Shown here piece after piece: positions 13,265 through 27,254 of a stretch of 64,000 nt of DNA. Each line of letters begins with the position of its first letter. Position 1 is the stretch's first letter. The translations under genes and the position numbers were made by a program. Where the stretch lies: assembly GCF_050948175.1 (NCBI RefSeq), contig NW_027490453.1, positions 124,001-188,000 on the forward strand, given 5' to 3'. A model generated the notes under the pieces. That model ran no database searches. It had not been told where the DNA came from and worked only from the letters and a program-made list of their open reading frames with translations. The DNA is from Xylocopa sonorina. Lineage: Eukaryota > Arthropoda > Insecta > Hymenoptera > Apidae.

Positions 13265-13960
13265 ATCGTAGCAATAGAGTTCATATGATTCTTAAAACGC
13301 GATATCGCATCTGATTTCTATGTTTCATGGTAAGATATAATATGACTTGCGAAGTATCATGTATTCCTCGTCTACACTTCAAATGAATGTAAATGCGACA
13401 CTTCCTTGCAAGGAAATAGCGTTTGCAAATGTCTACCTATCGTAGCAGTAGTGTTCTAATGCTTCTTAAAACGCGATATCGCATCTCATTTCTATGGTCC
13501 ATGGTAAGATATAACATGATTTGCGAAGTATCATGTATTCCTCGTCTACACTTCAAATGAATGTAAATGCGACACTTCCTTCCTAGGAAATAGCGTCTGC
13601 AGATGTCTAGGTATCGTAGCAATAGAGTTCAAATCCTTATTAAAACGCGATATCGCATCTCATCTCTATGTTTCATGGTAAGTTATAATATGATTTGCGA
13701 AGTATCATGTATTCCTCGTCTACACTTCAAGAGAATGTAAATGCGACACTTCCTTGCTAGGAAATAGCGTCTGCAGATGTCTAGGTATCGTAGCAATAGA
13801 GTTCTAATGCTTCTTCAAACGCGATATCGCATCTCATTTCTATGTTTCATGGTAAGAATTAAAATGATTTGCGAAGTGTCATGTATTCCTCGTCTACACT
13901 TCAAATGAATGTAAACGCGACACTTCCTTGCAAGGAAATAGCGTTTGCAGATGTCTACGT
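13056..13960. repeat. Segment copied from the 5-kb/7.7-kb block
   Basis: About 905 bp matches 7662-8566 (offset 5,394 bp = 31 monomers), and through it 5052-5956. It includes the rare TTCCTAGGAA unit and the AAGAATTAAAATG unit. The match ends where 13955 reads CGTAGGGCTAGGG while the other copies read CGTAAGGATAG. Confidence 0.75.
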
Positions 13961-14658
13961 ATCGTAGGGCTAGGGTTCTAATGCTTCTTAAAACGTGATA
14001 TCGTATCGCATTTCTATGTTTCATTGTAAGATATAATATGATTGGCGAAGTGTTATGTATTCCCCGTCTACACTTCAAATGAATGTGAATGCGACACTTC
14101 CTTGCAAGGAAATAGCGTTTGCAGATGTCTACGTATCGAAGCAATAGAGTTCAAATGCTTCTCAAAACGTGATATCGCATCTCATTTCTATGTTTCATGA
14201 TAAGATGTAATATTCATTGCGAAATGTTATATATTCCTCGTCTACACTTCAAATGAATGTAAATGCGACACTTCCTTGCTAGGAAATAGCGTTTGCAGAT
14301 GTCTACGTATCGTAGCAATAGAGTTCTAATGCTTCCTAAAACGCGATTTCGCATCTCATTTCTATGTTTCATGGTAAGATATAATATGACATGCGAAGTG
14401 TTATGTAGTTCTCGTCTACACTTCAAATGAATGTAAATGCGACACTTTCTTGCTAGGAAATAGCGTTTGCAGATGTCTACCTATCGTAGCAATAGTGTTC
14501 TAATGCTTCTTAAACCGCGATATTTCATCTCATTTCTATGTTCAATGGTAAGATATAATATGACTGGCGAAGTGTTATGTATTCCTCGTCCACACTTCAA
14601 ATGAATATAAATGCGACACTTCCATGCAAGGAAATAGCGTTTGCAGATGTCTACGTAT
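13961..14658. repeat. Satellite without an obvious recent duplicate
   Basis: About four monomers between two duplicated segments. They include variants ACGTGATATCG and TTCATTGTAAG near 13990-14030. I found no close copy of the whole stretch elsewhere in the window by eye. Confidence 0.5.
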
Positions 14659-15602
14659 CGAAGCGATAGAGTTCAAATGCTTCTTAAAACGAGATATTGC
14701 ATCTCATATCTATGTTTCATGATAAGATGTAATATTCATTGCGAAATGTTATGTATTCCTCGTCTACACTTCAAATGAATGTAAATGCGACTCTTCCTTT
14801 CTAGGAAATAACGTTCGCAGATGTTTACGTATCGTAAGGATAGAGTTCTGATGCTTCTTAAAACGCGATATCGTATCTCATTTCTATGTTGCATGATAGG
14901 ATATAATATTCATTGTAAAGTGTTATGTATACCTCTTATTCTCTTCAGAAGAATGTAAATGCGACACTTCCTTCCAAGGAAATAGCCTTTGCAGATGTCT
15001 ACGTATCGTAGCAATAGAGTTCTTATGCTTCTTAATACGCGATATTGCATCTCATTTCTATGTTTCATGGTAAGATATAATATGACACGCGAAGTGTTAT
15101 GTAGTCCTCGTCTACACTTCAAATGAATGTAAATGCGACCCTTCCATGCTAGGAAATAGCGTTTGCAGATGTCTACATATCGTAGCAATAGATTTCTAAT
15201 GCTTCTTAAACCGCGAAATCGCATCTCATTTCCATGTTTAATGGTAAGATATAATGTGATTGGCAAAGTGTTATGTATTCCTCGTCTACACTTCAAATGA
15301 ATGTAAATACGACGCTACCATGCAAGGAAATAGCGTTTGCAGATGTCTACGTATCGAAGCGATAGATTTCATATGCTTCTTAAAACGAGATATTGCATCC
15401 CATATCTATGTTCCATGATAAGATGTAATATTCATTGCGAAATGTTATGTATTCCTCGTAAACGATTCAAATGGATGTAAATGCGACACTTCCTTGCTAG
15501 GAAATAGCGTTTGCAGATGTCTACGTATCGAAGCAATAGAGTTCAAATGCTTCTTAAAACGAGATATCGCATCTCATTTCTATGTTTCATGATAAGATGT
15601 AA
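14659..15602. repeat. Segment copied from 10831-11774
   Basis: About 944 bp matches at an offset of 3,828 bp (22 x 174). Shared markers are CGAAGCGATAGAG at 10831 and 14659, CTTCCTTTCTAGG near 10965 and 14793, and a TTCAGAAGAATG unit near 11115 and 14943. The match ends where 15602 continues TTCATTGCG while 11774 continues TGATTTTCTAAG. Confidence 0.75.
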
Positions 15603-18600
15603 TATTCATTGCGAAATGTTATGTATTCCTCGTCTACACTTCAAATGAATGTAAATGCGACACTTCCTTGCTAGGAAATAGCGTTTGCAGATGTCTACGT
15701 ATCGTAGCAATAGAGTTCTAATGCTTCTTAAAACGCGATATCGCATCTCATTTCTACGTTTCATGACAAGGTATAGTATTCATTGCGAAGTGTTATGTAT
15801 ACTTATTATTCACTTCAAAAGAATGTAAATGCGACACTTCCTTGCTAGCAAATAGCGTTTGCAGATATCTACGTATCGTAGCAATAGAGTTCTAATGCTT
15901 CTTAAAACGCGATATCGCATCTCATTTCTATGTTTCATGGTAAGATATAATATGATTTTCTAAGTGTTATGTAGTCCTCGTCTACACTTCTAATAAATGT
16001 AAATGCGACACATCCTTGATTGGAAATAGCGTTTGCATATGTCTACGTATCGTAGGGATGGATTTGTAATGCTTCTTAAAACGCGATATTGCATCTCATT
16101 TCTATGTTTCATGGTAAGATATAATATGACACGCGAAGTGTTATGTAGTCCTCGTCTACACTTCAAATGAATGTAAATGCGACACTTCCTTGCTAGGAAA
16201 TAGCGTTTGCAGATGTCTACCTATCGTAGCAATAGATTTCTAATGCTTCTTAAACCGCGAAATCGCATCTGATTTCCATGTTTCATGATAAGATATAATA
16301 TTCATTGTGAAGTGTTATGCATTCCTCGTCTACACTTCAAATGAATGTAAATGCGACACTTCCTTGCAAGGAAATAGCGTTTGCAGATGTCTACGTATCG
16401 TAGCAATAGAGTTCTTATGATTCTTAAAACACGATATCGCATCTCATTTCTATGTTTCATGGTAAGATATAATATGACTTGCGAAGTGTTATGTATTCCT
16501 CGTCTACACTTCAAATGAATGTAAATGCGACACTTCCTTGCTAGGAAATAGCGTCTGCAGATGTCTAGGTATCGTAGCAATAGAGTTCTTATGATTCTTA
16601 AAACGCGATATCGCATCTCATTTCTATGTTTCATGGTAAGATATAATATGACTTGCGAAGTGTTATGTATACCTATTATTCACTTCAAAAGAATGTAAAT
16701 GCGACACTTCCTTGCTAGCAAATAGCTTTTGCAGATGTCTACGTATCGTAGCAATAGAGTTCTAATGCTTCTTAAAACGCGTTTCCGCATCTCATTTCTA
16801 TGTTACATGGTAAGATATAATATGATTGGCGAAGTATTATGTAGTCCTCGTCTACACTTCAAATAAATGTAAATGCGACACATCCTTGCTAGGAAATAGC
16901 GTTTGCAGATGTCTACGTATCGTAGGGTTGGAGTTCTAATGCTTCTTAAAACGTGATGTCGCATCTCATTTCTATGTTTTATGATAAGATGTAATATTCA
17001 TTGCGAAGTGTTATGTATTCCTCGTCTACATTTCATATGAATGTAAATGCGACACTTCCTTTCTAGGAAATAGCGTTTGCAGATGTTTACGTATCGTAAG
17101 GATGGAGTTCTAATGCTTCTTAAAACGCGATATCGTATCTCATTTCTATGTTGCATGATAGGATATAATATTCGTTGTAAAGTGTTACGTATACCTCGTA
17201 TTCTCTTCAGAAGAATGTAAATACGACACTTCCTTGCAAGGAAATAGCCTTTGCAGATGTCTACGTATCGTAGCAATAGAGTTCTTATGCTTCTTAATAC
17301 GCGATATTGCATCTCATTTCTATGTTTCATGGTAAGATATAATATGACACGCGAAGTGTTATGTAGTCCTCGTCTACACTTCAAATAAATGTAAATGCGA
17401 CACATCCTTGCTAGGAAATAGCGTTTGCAGATGTCTACGTATCGTAGGGATGGAGTTCTAATGCTTCTTAAAACGTGATATCGCATCTCATTTCTATGTT
17501 TCATGGTAAGATATAATATGACTTGCGAAGTGTTATGTAGTCCTCGTCTACACTTCAAATGAATGTAAATGCGACACTTCCTTGCAAGGAAATAGCGTTA
17601 GCAGATGTCTACGTATCGAAGCAATATAGTTAAAATGCTTCTTAAAACGAGATATCGCATCTCATTCCCATGTTTCATGATAAGATGAAATATTCATTGC
17701 GAAATGTTATATATTCCTCGTCTACACTTCAGATGAATGTAAATGCGACACTTCCTTGCAAGGAAATAGCGTTTGCAGATGTCTACGTATCGTAGGGATG
17801 GAGTTCTAATGCTCCTTAAAACGTGATATCGCATCTCATTTCTATGTTTCATGGTAAGATATAATATGACTTGCGAAGTGTTATGTAGTCCTCGTCTACA
17901 CTTCAAGTGAATGTAAATGCGACACTTCCTTGCTAGGAAATAGCGTTTGCAGATGTCTACCTATCGTTGCAATAGAGTTCTAATGCTTCTTAAACCGCGA
18001 TATCGCATCTCATTTCTATGTTCAATGGTAAGATATAATATGGCTTGCGAAGTGTTATGTAGTCCTCGTCTACACTTCAAATGAATGTAAATGCGACACT
18101 TCCTTGCAAGGAAATAGCGTTAGCAGATGTCTACGTATCGAAGCAATATAGTTAAAATGCTTCTTAAAACGAGATATCGCATCTCATTTCCATGTTTCAT
18201 GATAAGATGAAATATTCATTGCGAAATGTTATATATTCCTCGTCTACACTTCAGATGAATGTAAATGCGACACTTCCTTGCAAGGAAATAGCGTTTGCAG
18301 ATGTCTACGTATCGTAGGGATGGAGTTCTAATGCTCCTTAAAACGTGATATCGCATCTCATTTCTATGTTTCATGGTAAGATATAATATGACTTGCGAAG
18401 TGTTATGTAGTCCTCGTCTACACTTCAAATGAATGTAAATGCGACACTTCCTTGCTAGGAAATAGCGTTTGCAGATGTCTACCTATCGTTGCAATAGAGT
18501 TCTAATGCTTCTTAAACCGCGATATCGCATCTCATTTCTATGTTCAATGGTAAGATATAATATGACTGGCGAAGTGTTATGTATTCCTCGTCTACACTTC

Positions 18601-20865
18601 AAATGAATATAAATGCGACACTTCCATGCAAGGAAATAGCGTTTGCAGATGTCTACGTATCGAAGCGATAGAGTTCAAATGCTTCTTAAAACGAGATATT
18701 GCATCTCATATCTATGTTTCATGGTAAGATATAATATTCATTGCGAAGTGTTATGTATTCCTCGTCAACGATTCAAATGGATGTAAATGCGACACTTCCC
18801 TGCTAGGAAATAGCGTTTGCAGATGTCTACGTATCGAAGCAATAGAGTTCATATGATTCTCAAAACGAGATATCGCATCTCATTTCTATGTTTCATGATA
18901 AGATGTAATATTCATTGCAAAATGTTATATATTCCTCGTCTACATTTCAAATGAATGTAAATGCGACACTTCCTTTCTAGGAAATAGCGTTTGCAGATGT
19001 TTACGTATCGTAAGGATAGAGTTCTAATGCTTCTTAAAACGCGATATCGTATCTCATTTCTATGTTGCATGATAGGATATAATATTCGTTGTAAAGTGTT
19101 ATGTATACCTTGTATTCCCTTCAGAAGAATGTAAATACGACACTTCCTTGCAAGGAAATAGCGTTTGCAGATGTCTACGTATCGTAGCAATAGAGTTCTT
19201 ATGCTTCTTAAAACGCGATATTGCATCTCATTTCTAAGTTTCGTGGTAAGATATAATATGACATGCGAAGTGTTATGTAGTCCTCGTCTACACTTCAAAT
19301 GAATGTAAATGCGACACTTTCTTGGTAGGAAATAGCGTTTGCAGATGTCTACCTATCGTAGCAATAGTGTTCTAATGCTTCTTAAACCGCGATATCGCAT
19401 CTCATTTCTATGTTTAATGGTAAGATATAATATGATTTACGAAGTTTTATGTATTCCTCGTCTACACTTCAAATGAATGTAAACGCGACACTTCCTTCAT
19501 AGGAAATAGCGTTTGTAGATGTCTACGTATCGTAGCAATAGAGTTCTAATGCTTCTTAAAACGCGATATTGCATCTCATTTCTATGTTTCGTGGTAAGAT
19601 ATAATATGACATGCGAAGTGTTATGTAGTCCTCGTCTACACTTCAAATGAATGTAAATGCGACACTTTATTGGTAGGAAATAGCGTTTGCAGATGTCTAC
19701 CTATCGTAACAATAGTGTTCTAATGCTTCTTAAACCGCGATATCGCATCTCATTTCTATGTTTAATGGTGAGATATAATATGGTTTGCGAAGTTTTATGT
19801 ATTCCTCGTCTACACTTCAAATGAATGTAAACACGACACTTCCTTCATAGGAAATAGCGTTTGTAGATGTCTACGTACCGTAGCAATAGAGTTCTAATGC
19901 TTCTTAAAACGCGATATTGCTTCTCATTTCTATGTTTCATGGTAAGATATAATATGACTTGCGAAGTGTTATGTAGTCCTCGTCTACACTTCAAATGAAT
20001 GTGAATGCGACACTTCCTTGCAAGGAAATAGCGTTTGCAGATGTCTACGTATCGAAGCAATATAGTTAAAATGCTTCTTAAAACGAGATATCGCATCTCA
20101 TTTCCATGTTTCATGATAAGATGAAATATTCATTGCGAAATGTTATATATTCCTCGTCTACACTTCAGATGAATGTAAATGCGACACTTCCTTGCTAGGA
20201 AATAGCGTTTGCAGATGTCTACGTATCGTAGCAATAGAGTTCTAATGCTTCTTAGTAAGCGATTTCGCATCTCATTTCTATGTTTCATGGTAAGATATAA
20301 TATGATTTGCGAAATGTTATGTAGTCCTCGTCTACACTACAAATAAATGTAAATGCGGCACATCCTTGCTAGGAAATAGCGTTTGCAGATGTCTACGTAT
20401 CGTAGGGATGGAGTTCTAATGCTTCTTAAAACGTGATATCGCATCTCATTTCTATGTTTCATGGTAAGATATAATATGATTTGCGAAGTGTTATGTAGTC
20501 CTCGTCTACACTTCAAATAAATGTAAATGCGACACATCCTTGCTAGGAAGTAGCGTTTGCAGATGTCTACGTATCGTAGGGATGGAGTTCTAATGCTTCT
20601 TAGAACGCGATATCGTATCTCATTTCTATGTTGCATGACAGGATATAATATTCATTGTAAAGTGTTATGTATACATTTTATTCTCTTCAGAAGAATGTAA
20701 ATGCGACACTTCCTTGCAAGGAAATAGCGTTTGCAGATGTCTACATATCGTAGCAATAGAGATCTTATGCTTCTTAAAACGCGATATTGCATCTCATTTC
20801 TATGTTTCATGGTAAGATATAATATGACTTGCGAAGTATATTGTAGTCCTCGTCTACACTTCAAA
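15603..20865. repeat. Mosaic satellite block, exact 174-bp register
   Basis: About 30 monomers of mixed types. It contains further copies of units seen upstream (the ACATCCTTGATTGG unit near 16007 also occurs at 6788, 9398 and 11834) and a local two-monomer repetition at 19490 and 19838 marked by TTCATAGGAAATAGCG. Phase is unchanged until the first insertion, an extra G in CAAATGGAATG near 20866. Confidence 0.7.
17521..18564. repeat. 3-monomer tandem duplication, 2 x 522 bp
   Basis: 17521-18042 and 18043-18564 are nearly identical. Both include the otherwise rare GCGTTAGCAGATG (17597, 18119) and the AATATAGTTAAAATGC unit. A further copy of the AATATAGTTAAAATGC unit lies near 20057. Confidence 0.85.
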
Positions 20866-22339
20866 TGGAATGTAAATGCGACACTTCCTTGCTAGGAAAT
20901 AGCGTTTGCAGCTGTCTACCTACCGTAGCAATAGAGTTCTAATGCTTCTTAAACCGCGATATCGCATCTCATTTCTATGTTTTATGATAAGATGTAATAT
21001 TCATTGCGAAATGTTATATACTCCTCGTCTACACTTCAAATGAATGTAAATGCGACACTTCCTTGCTAGGAAATAGCGTTTGTAGACGTCTACGTATCGT
21101 AGCAATAGAGTTCTATTGCTTCTTAAAACGCGATATCGCATCTCATTTCTATGTTTCATGGTAAGATATAATATGACATGCGAAGTGTTATGTAGTCCTC
21201 GTCTACACTTCAAATGAATGTAAATGCGACACTTTCTTGGTAGGAAATAGCGATTGCAGATGTCTACCTATCGTAGCAATAGTGTTCTAATGCTTCTTAA
21301 ACCGCGATATCGCATCTCATTTCTATGTTTAATGGTAAGATATAATATGATTTGCGAAGTTTTATGTATTCCTCGTCTACACTTCAAATGAATGTAAACG
21401 CGACGCTTCCTTCATAGGAAATAGCGTTTGTAGATGTCTACGTATCGTAGCAATAGAGTTCTAATGCTTCTCAAAACGCGATATTGCATCCCATTTCTAT
21501 GTTTCGTGGTAAGATATAATATGACATGCGAAGTGTTATGTAGTCCTCGTCTACACTTCAAATGAATGTAAATGCGACACTTTCTTGGTAGGAAATAGCG
21601 TTTGCAGATGTCTACCTATCGTAGCAATAGTGTTCTAATGCTTCTTAAACCGCGATATCGCATCTCATTTCTATGTTCAATGCTAAGATATAATATGACT
21701 GGCGAAGTGTTATGTATTCCTCGTCTACACTTCAAATGAATGTAAATGCGACACATCCTTGCTAGGAAGTAGCGTTTGCAGATGTCTACGTATCGTAGGG
21801 ATGGAGTTCTAATGCTTCTTAGAACGCGATATCGTATCTCATTTCTATGTTGCATGACAGGATATAATATTCATTGTAAAGTGTTATGTATACCTTTTAT
21901 TCTCTTCAGAAGAATGTAAATGCGACACTTCCTTGCAAGGAAATAGCGTTTGCAGATGTCTACATATCGTAGCAATAGAGATCTTATGCTTCTTAAAACG
22001 CGATATTGCATCTCATTTCTATGTTTCATGGTAAGATATAATATGACTTGCGAAGTGTTATGTAGTCCTCGTCTACACTTCAAATGAATGTAAATGCGAC
22101 ACTTCCTTGCTAGGAAATAGCGTTTGCAGCTGTCTACCTACCGTAGCAATAGAGTTCTAATGCTTCTTAAACCGCGATATCGCATCTCATTCCTATGTTC
22201 AATGTTAAGATATAATATGACTGGCGAAGTGTTATGTATTCCTCGTCTACACTTCAAATGAATGTAAATGCGACACTTCCTTGCTAGGAAATAGCGTTTG
22301 CAGATGTCTACGTATCGAAGCGATAGAGTTCAAATGCTT
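20866..22339. repeat. Satellite block with 7- and 8-monomer offsets
   Basis: About 8.5 monomers, mostly of the type with TGTAGTCCTCG. The stretch around 21820-22140 matches 20600-20920 at 1,219 bp (seven monomers plus the extra base at 20866). The stretch starting near 21000 matches the one near 22392 at 1,392 bp. Confidence 0.65.
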
Positions 22340-25317
22340 CTTAAAACGAGATATCGCATCTCATTTATATGTTTCATGATAAGATGTAATATTCATTGCG
22401 AAATGTTATATATTCCTCGTCTACACTTCAAATGAATGTAAATGCGGCACTTCCTTGCTAGGAAATAGCGTTTGCAGATGTCTACGTATCGTAGGGATGG
22501 AGTTCTAATGCTTCTTAAAACGTGATATCGCATCTCATTTCTATGTTCCATGGTAAGATATAATATGACTTGCGAAGTGTTATGCAGTCCTCGTCTACAC
22601 TTCAAATGAATGTAAATGCGACACTTCCTTGCTAGGAAATAGCGTTTGCAGATGTCTACGTATCGAAGCCATAGATTTCAAATGCTTCTTAGAACGAGAT
22701 ATTGCATCTCATATCTATGTTTCATGGTGAGATATAATATTCATTGCGAAGTGTTATGTATTCCTCGTCAACGACTCAAATGGATGTAAACGCGACACTT
22801 CCTTGCTAGGAAATAGCGTTTGCAGATGTCTACGTATCGAAGCAATAGAGTTCAAATGCTTCTTAAAACGAGATATCGCATCTCATTTCTATGTTTCATG
22901 ATAAGATGTAATAGTCATTGCGAAATGTTATGTATTCCACGTCTACACTTCAAATGAATGTAAATGCGACACTTCCTTGCTAGGAAATAGCGTTTTGCAG
23001 ATGTCTACGTATCGTAGCAATAGAGATCTAATGCTTCTTAAAACGCGATATCGCATCTCATTTCTATGTTTCATGGTAAGATATATTATGATTTGCGAAG
23101 TGTTATGTAGTCCTCGTTTACATTTCAAATGAATTTAAACGCGACACTTCCTTGCTAGGAAATGGCGTTTGTAGATGTCTACGTATCGTAGCAATAGAGT
23201 TCTAATGCTTCTTAAAACGCGATATCGCATCTGATTTCTACGGTTCATGACAAGGCATAGTATACATTGCGAAGTGTTATGTATACCTATTATTCACTTC
23301 AAAAGAATGTAAATGCGACACTTCCTTGCAAGGAAATAGCGTTTGCAGATGTCTACGTATCGAAGCGATAGAGTTCAAATGCTTCTTAAAACGAGATATT
23401 GCATCTCATATCTATGTTTCATGGTAAGATATAATATTCATTGCGAAGTGTTATGTAGTCCTCGTCTACACTTCAAATGAATGTAAATGCGACACTTCCT
23501 TGCTAGGAAATAGCGTTTGAAGATGTCTACGTATCGTAGCAATAGAGTTCTAATGCTTCTTAAAACGCGATATTGCATCTCATTTCTATGTTTCATGGTA
23601 AGATATAATATGACTTGAGAAGTGTTATGTAGTCCTCGTCTACACTTCAAGTGAATGTAAATGCGACACTTCCTTGCTAGGAAATAGCGTTTGCAGTTGT
23701 CTACATATCGAAGCAATAGAGTTCAAATGCTTCTTAAAACGAGATATCGCATCTCATTTCTATGTTTCATGGTAAGATATAATATGACTTGCGAAGTGTT
23801 ATGTAGTCCTCGACTACACTTCAAATGAATGTAAATGCGACACTTCCTTGCTAGGAAATAGCTTTTGCAGATGTCTACCTATCGTAGCAATAGAGTTCCA
23901 ATGCTTCTTAAAACGAGATATCGCATCTCATTTATATGTTTCATGATAAGATGTAATATTCATTGCGAAATGTTATATATTCCTCGTCTACACTTCAAAT
24001 GAATGTAAATGCGGCACTTCCTTGCTAGGAAATATCGTTCGCAGATGTCTACGTATCGTAGGGATGGAGTTCTAATGCTTCTTAAGACGTGATATCGCAT
24101 CTCATTTCTATGTTTCATGGTAAGATATAATATGACTTGCGAAGTGTTATGCAGTCCTCGTCTACACTTCAAATGAATGTAAATGCGACACTTCCTTGCT
24201 AGGAAATAGCGTTTGCAGATGTCTACGTATCGAAGCGATAGATTTCAAATGCTTCTTAGAACGAGATATTGCATCTCATATCTATGTTTCAAGGTAAGGT
24301 ATAATATTCATTGCGATGTGTTATGTATTCCTCGTCAACGACTCAAATGGATGTAAACGCGACACTTCCTTGCTAGGAAATAGCGTTTGCAGATGTCTAC
24401 GTATCGAAGCAATAGAGTTCAAATGCTTCTTAAAACGAGATATCGCATCTCATTTCTATGTTTCATGATAAGATGTAATATTCATTGCGAAATGTTATGT
24501 ATTCCACGTCTACACTTCAAATGAATGTAAATGCGACACTTTCTTGCTAGGAAATAGCGTTTTGCAGATGTCTACGTATCGTAGCAATAGAGATCTAATG
24601 CTTCTTAAAACGCGATATCGCATCTAATTTCTATGTTTCATGGTAAGATATATTATGATTTGCGAAGTGTTATGTAGTCCTCGTCTACATTTCAAATGAA
24701 TTTAAACGCGACACTTCCTTGCTAGGAAACGGCGTTTGTAGATGTCTACGTATCGTAGCAATAGAGTTCTAATGCTTCTTAAAACGCGATATCGCATCTC
24801 ATTTCTACGGTTCATGACAAGGCATAGTATACATTGCGAAGTGTTATGTATACCTATTATTCACTTCAAAAGAATGTAAATGCGACACTTCCTTGCAAGG
24901 AAATAGCGTTTGCAGATGTCTACGTATCGAAGCGATAGAGTTCAAATGCTTCCTAAGACGAGATATTGCATCTCATATCTATGTTTCATGGTAAGATATA
25001 ATATTCATTGCGAAGTGTTATGTAGCCCTCGTCTACACTTCAAATGAATGTAAATGCGACACTTCCTTGCTAGGAAATAGCGTTTGAAGATGTCTACGTA
25101 TCGTAGCAATAGAGTTCTAATGCTTCTTAAAACGCGATATTGCATCTCATTTCTATGTTTCATGGTAAGATATAATATGACTTGAGAAGTGTTATGTAGT
25201 CCTCGTCTACACTTCAAGTGAATGTAAATGCGACACTTCCTTGCTAGGAAATAGCGTTTGCAGTTGTCTACATATCGAAGCAATAGAGTTCAAATGCTTC
25301 TTAAAACGAGATATCGC
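22340..25317. repeat. 9-monomer duplication marked by a shared insertion, offset 1,567 bp
   Basis: About 22340-23750 matches about 23907-25317. The offset is 9 x 174 + 1 because both copies carry an extra T in GCGTTTTGCAG (22990 and 24557). The insertion therefore predates the duplication and marks it. Other shared marks are GATATATTATG (near 23080 and 24647) and GGTTCATGACAAGGCATAG (near 23241 and 24808). Confidence 0.85.
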
Positions 25318-27254
25318 ACCTCATTTCTATGTTTTATGGTAAGATATAATACGAATTGCGAAGTGTTATGTAGTCCTCGTCTACACTTCAAATGAATGTA
25401 AATGCGACACTGCCATGCTAGGAAATAGCGTTTGCAGATGTCTACCTATCGTAGCAATAGAGTTCTAATGCTTCTTAAACCGCGATATCGCATCTCATTC
25501 CTATGTTCAATGCTAAGATATAATATGACTGGCGAAGTGTTATGTATTCCTCGCCTACACTTCAAATGAATATAAATGCGACACTTCCATGCAAGGAAAT
25601 AGCGTTTGCAGATGTCTACGTATCGAAGCGATAGAGTTCAAATGCTTCTTAAAACGAGATATCGCATCTCATTTTTATGTTTCATGATAAGATGTAATAT
25701 TCATTGCGAAGTGTTATGTATTCTTCGCCTACATTTCACATGAATGTAAACGCGACACTTCCTTCATAGGAAATATCGTTTGTAGATGTCTACGTATCGT
25801 AGCAATAGAGTTCTAATGCTTCTTAAAACGCGATATTGCTTCTCATTTCTATGTTTCATGGTATGATATAATATGACTTGCGAAGTGTTATGTAGTCCTC
25901 GTCTACACTTCAAATGAATGTGAATGCGACACTTCCTTGCAAGGAAATAGCGTTTGCAGATGTCTACGTATCGAAGCGATAGAGTTCAAATGCTTCTTAA
26001 AACGAGATATCGCATCTCATTTATATGTTTCATGATAAGATGTAATATTCATTGCGAAATGTTATATATTCCTCGTCTACACTTCAAATGAATGTAAATG
26101 CGGCACTTCCTTGCTAGGAAATAGCGTTTGCAGATGTCTACGTATCGTAGGGATGGAGTTCTAATGCTTCTTAAAACGTGATATCGCATCTCATTTCTAT
26201 GTTTCATGGTAAGATATAATATGACTTGAGAAGTGTTATGTAGTCCTCGTCTACACTTCAAGTGAATGTAAATGCGACACTTCCTTGCTAGGAAATACCG
26301 TTTGCAGATGTCTACATATCGAAGCAATAGAGTTCAAATGCTTCTTAAAACGAGATATCGCATCTCATTTCTATGCTTCATGGTAAGATATAATATGACT
26401 TGCGAAGTGTTATGTAGTCCTCGACTACACTTCAAATGAATGTAAATGCGACACATCCTTGCTAGGAAATAGCGTTTGCAGATGTCTACCTATCGTAGCA
26501 ATAGAGTTCTAATGCTTCTTAAACCGCGATATCGCATCTCATTCCTATGTTCAATGGTAAGATATAATATGACTGGCGAAGTGTTATGTATTCCTCGTCT
26601 ACACTTCAAATGAATATAAATGCGACACTTCCATGCAAGGAAATAGCGTTTGCAGATGTCTACATATTGTAGCAATAGAGTTCAAATGCTTCTTAAAACG
26701 AGATATCGCATCTCATTTCTATGTTTCATGATAAGATGTAATATTCATTGCGAAGTGTTATGTATTCTTCGCCTACATTTCAAATGCATGTAAACGCGAC
26801 ACTTCCTTCATAGGATATATCGTTTGTAGATGTCTACGTATCGTAGCAATAGAGTTCTAATGCTTCTTAAAACGCGATATTGCTTCTCATTTCTATGTTT
26901 CATGGTAAGATATAATATGACTTGAGAAGTGTTATGTAGTCCTCGTCTACACTTCAAGTGAATGTAAATGCGACACTTCCTTGCTAGGAAATAGCGTTTG
27001 TAGATGTCTACGTATCGTAGAAATAGAGTTCTAATGCTTCTTAAAACGCGATATTGCATCTCATTTCTATGTTTCATGGTAAGATATAATATGACTGGCG
27101 AAGTGTTATGTATTCCTCGTCTACACTTCAAGTGAATGTAAATGCGACACTTCCTTGCTAGGAAATAGCGTTTGCAGATGTCTACGTATCGAAGCGATAG
27201 AGTTCAAATGCTTCTTAAAACGAGATATCGCATCTCATTTCTATGTTTCATGAT
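25318..27254. repeat. Mosaic satellite block
   Basis: About 11 monomers. It repeats pieces of neighbouring blocks, for example the unit at 26049 also found at 22393 and 23960, and the TTCATAGGA unit. No single long duplication explains it by eye. Confidence 0.6.
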
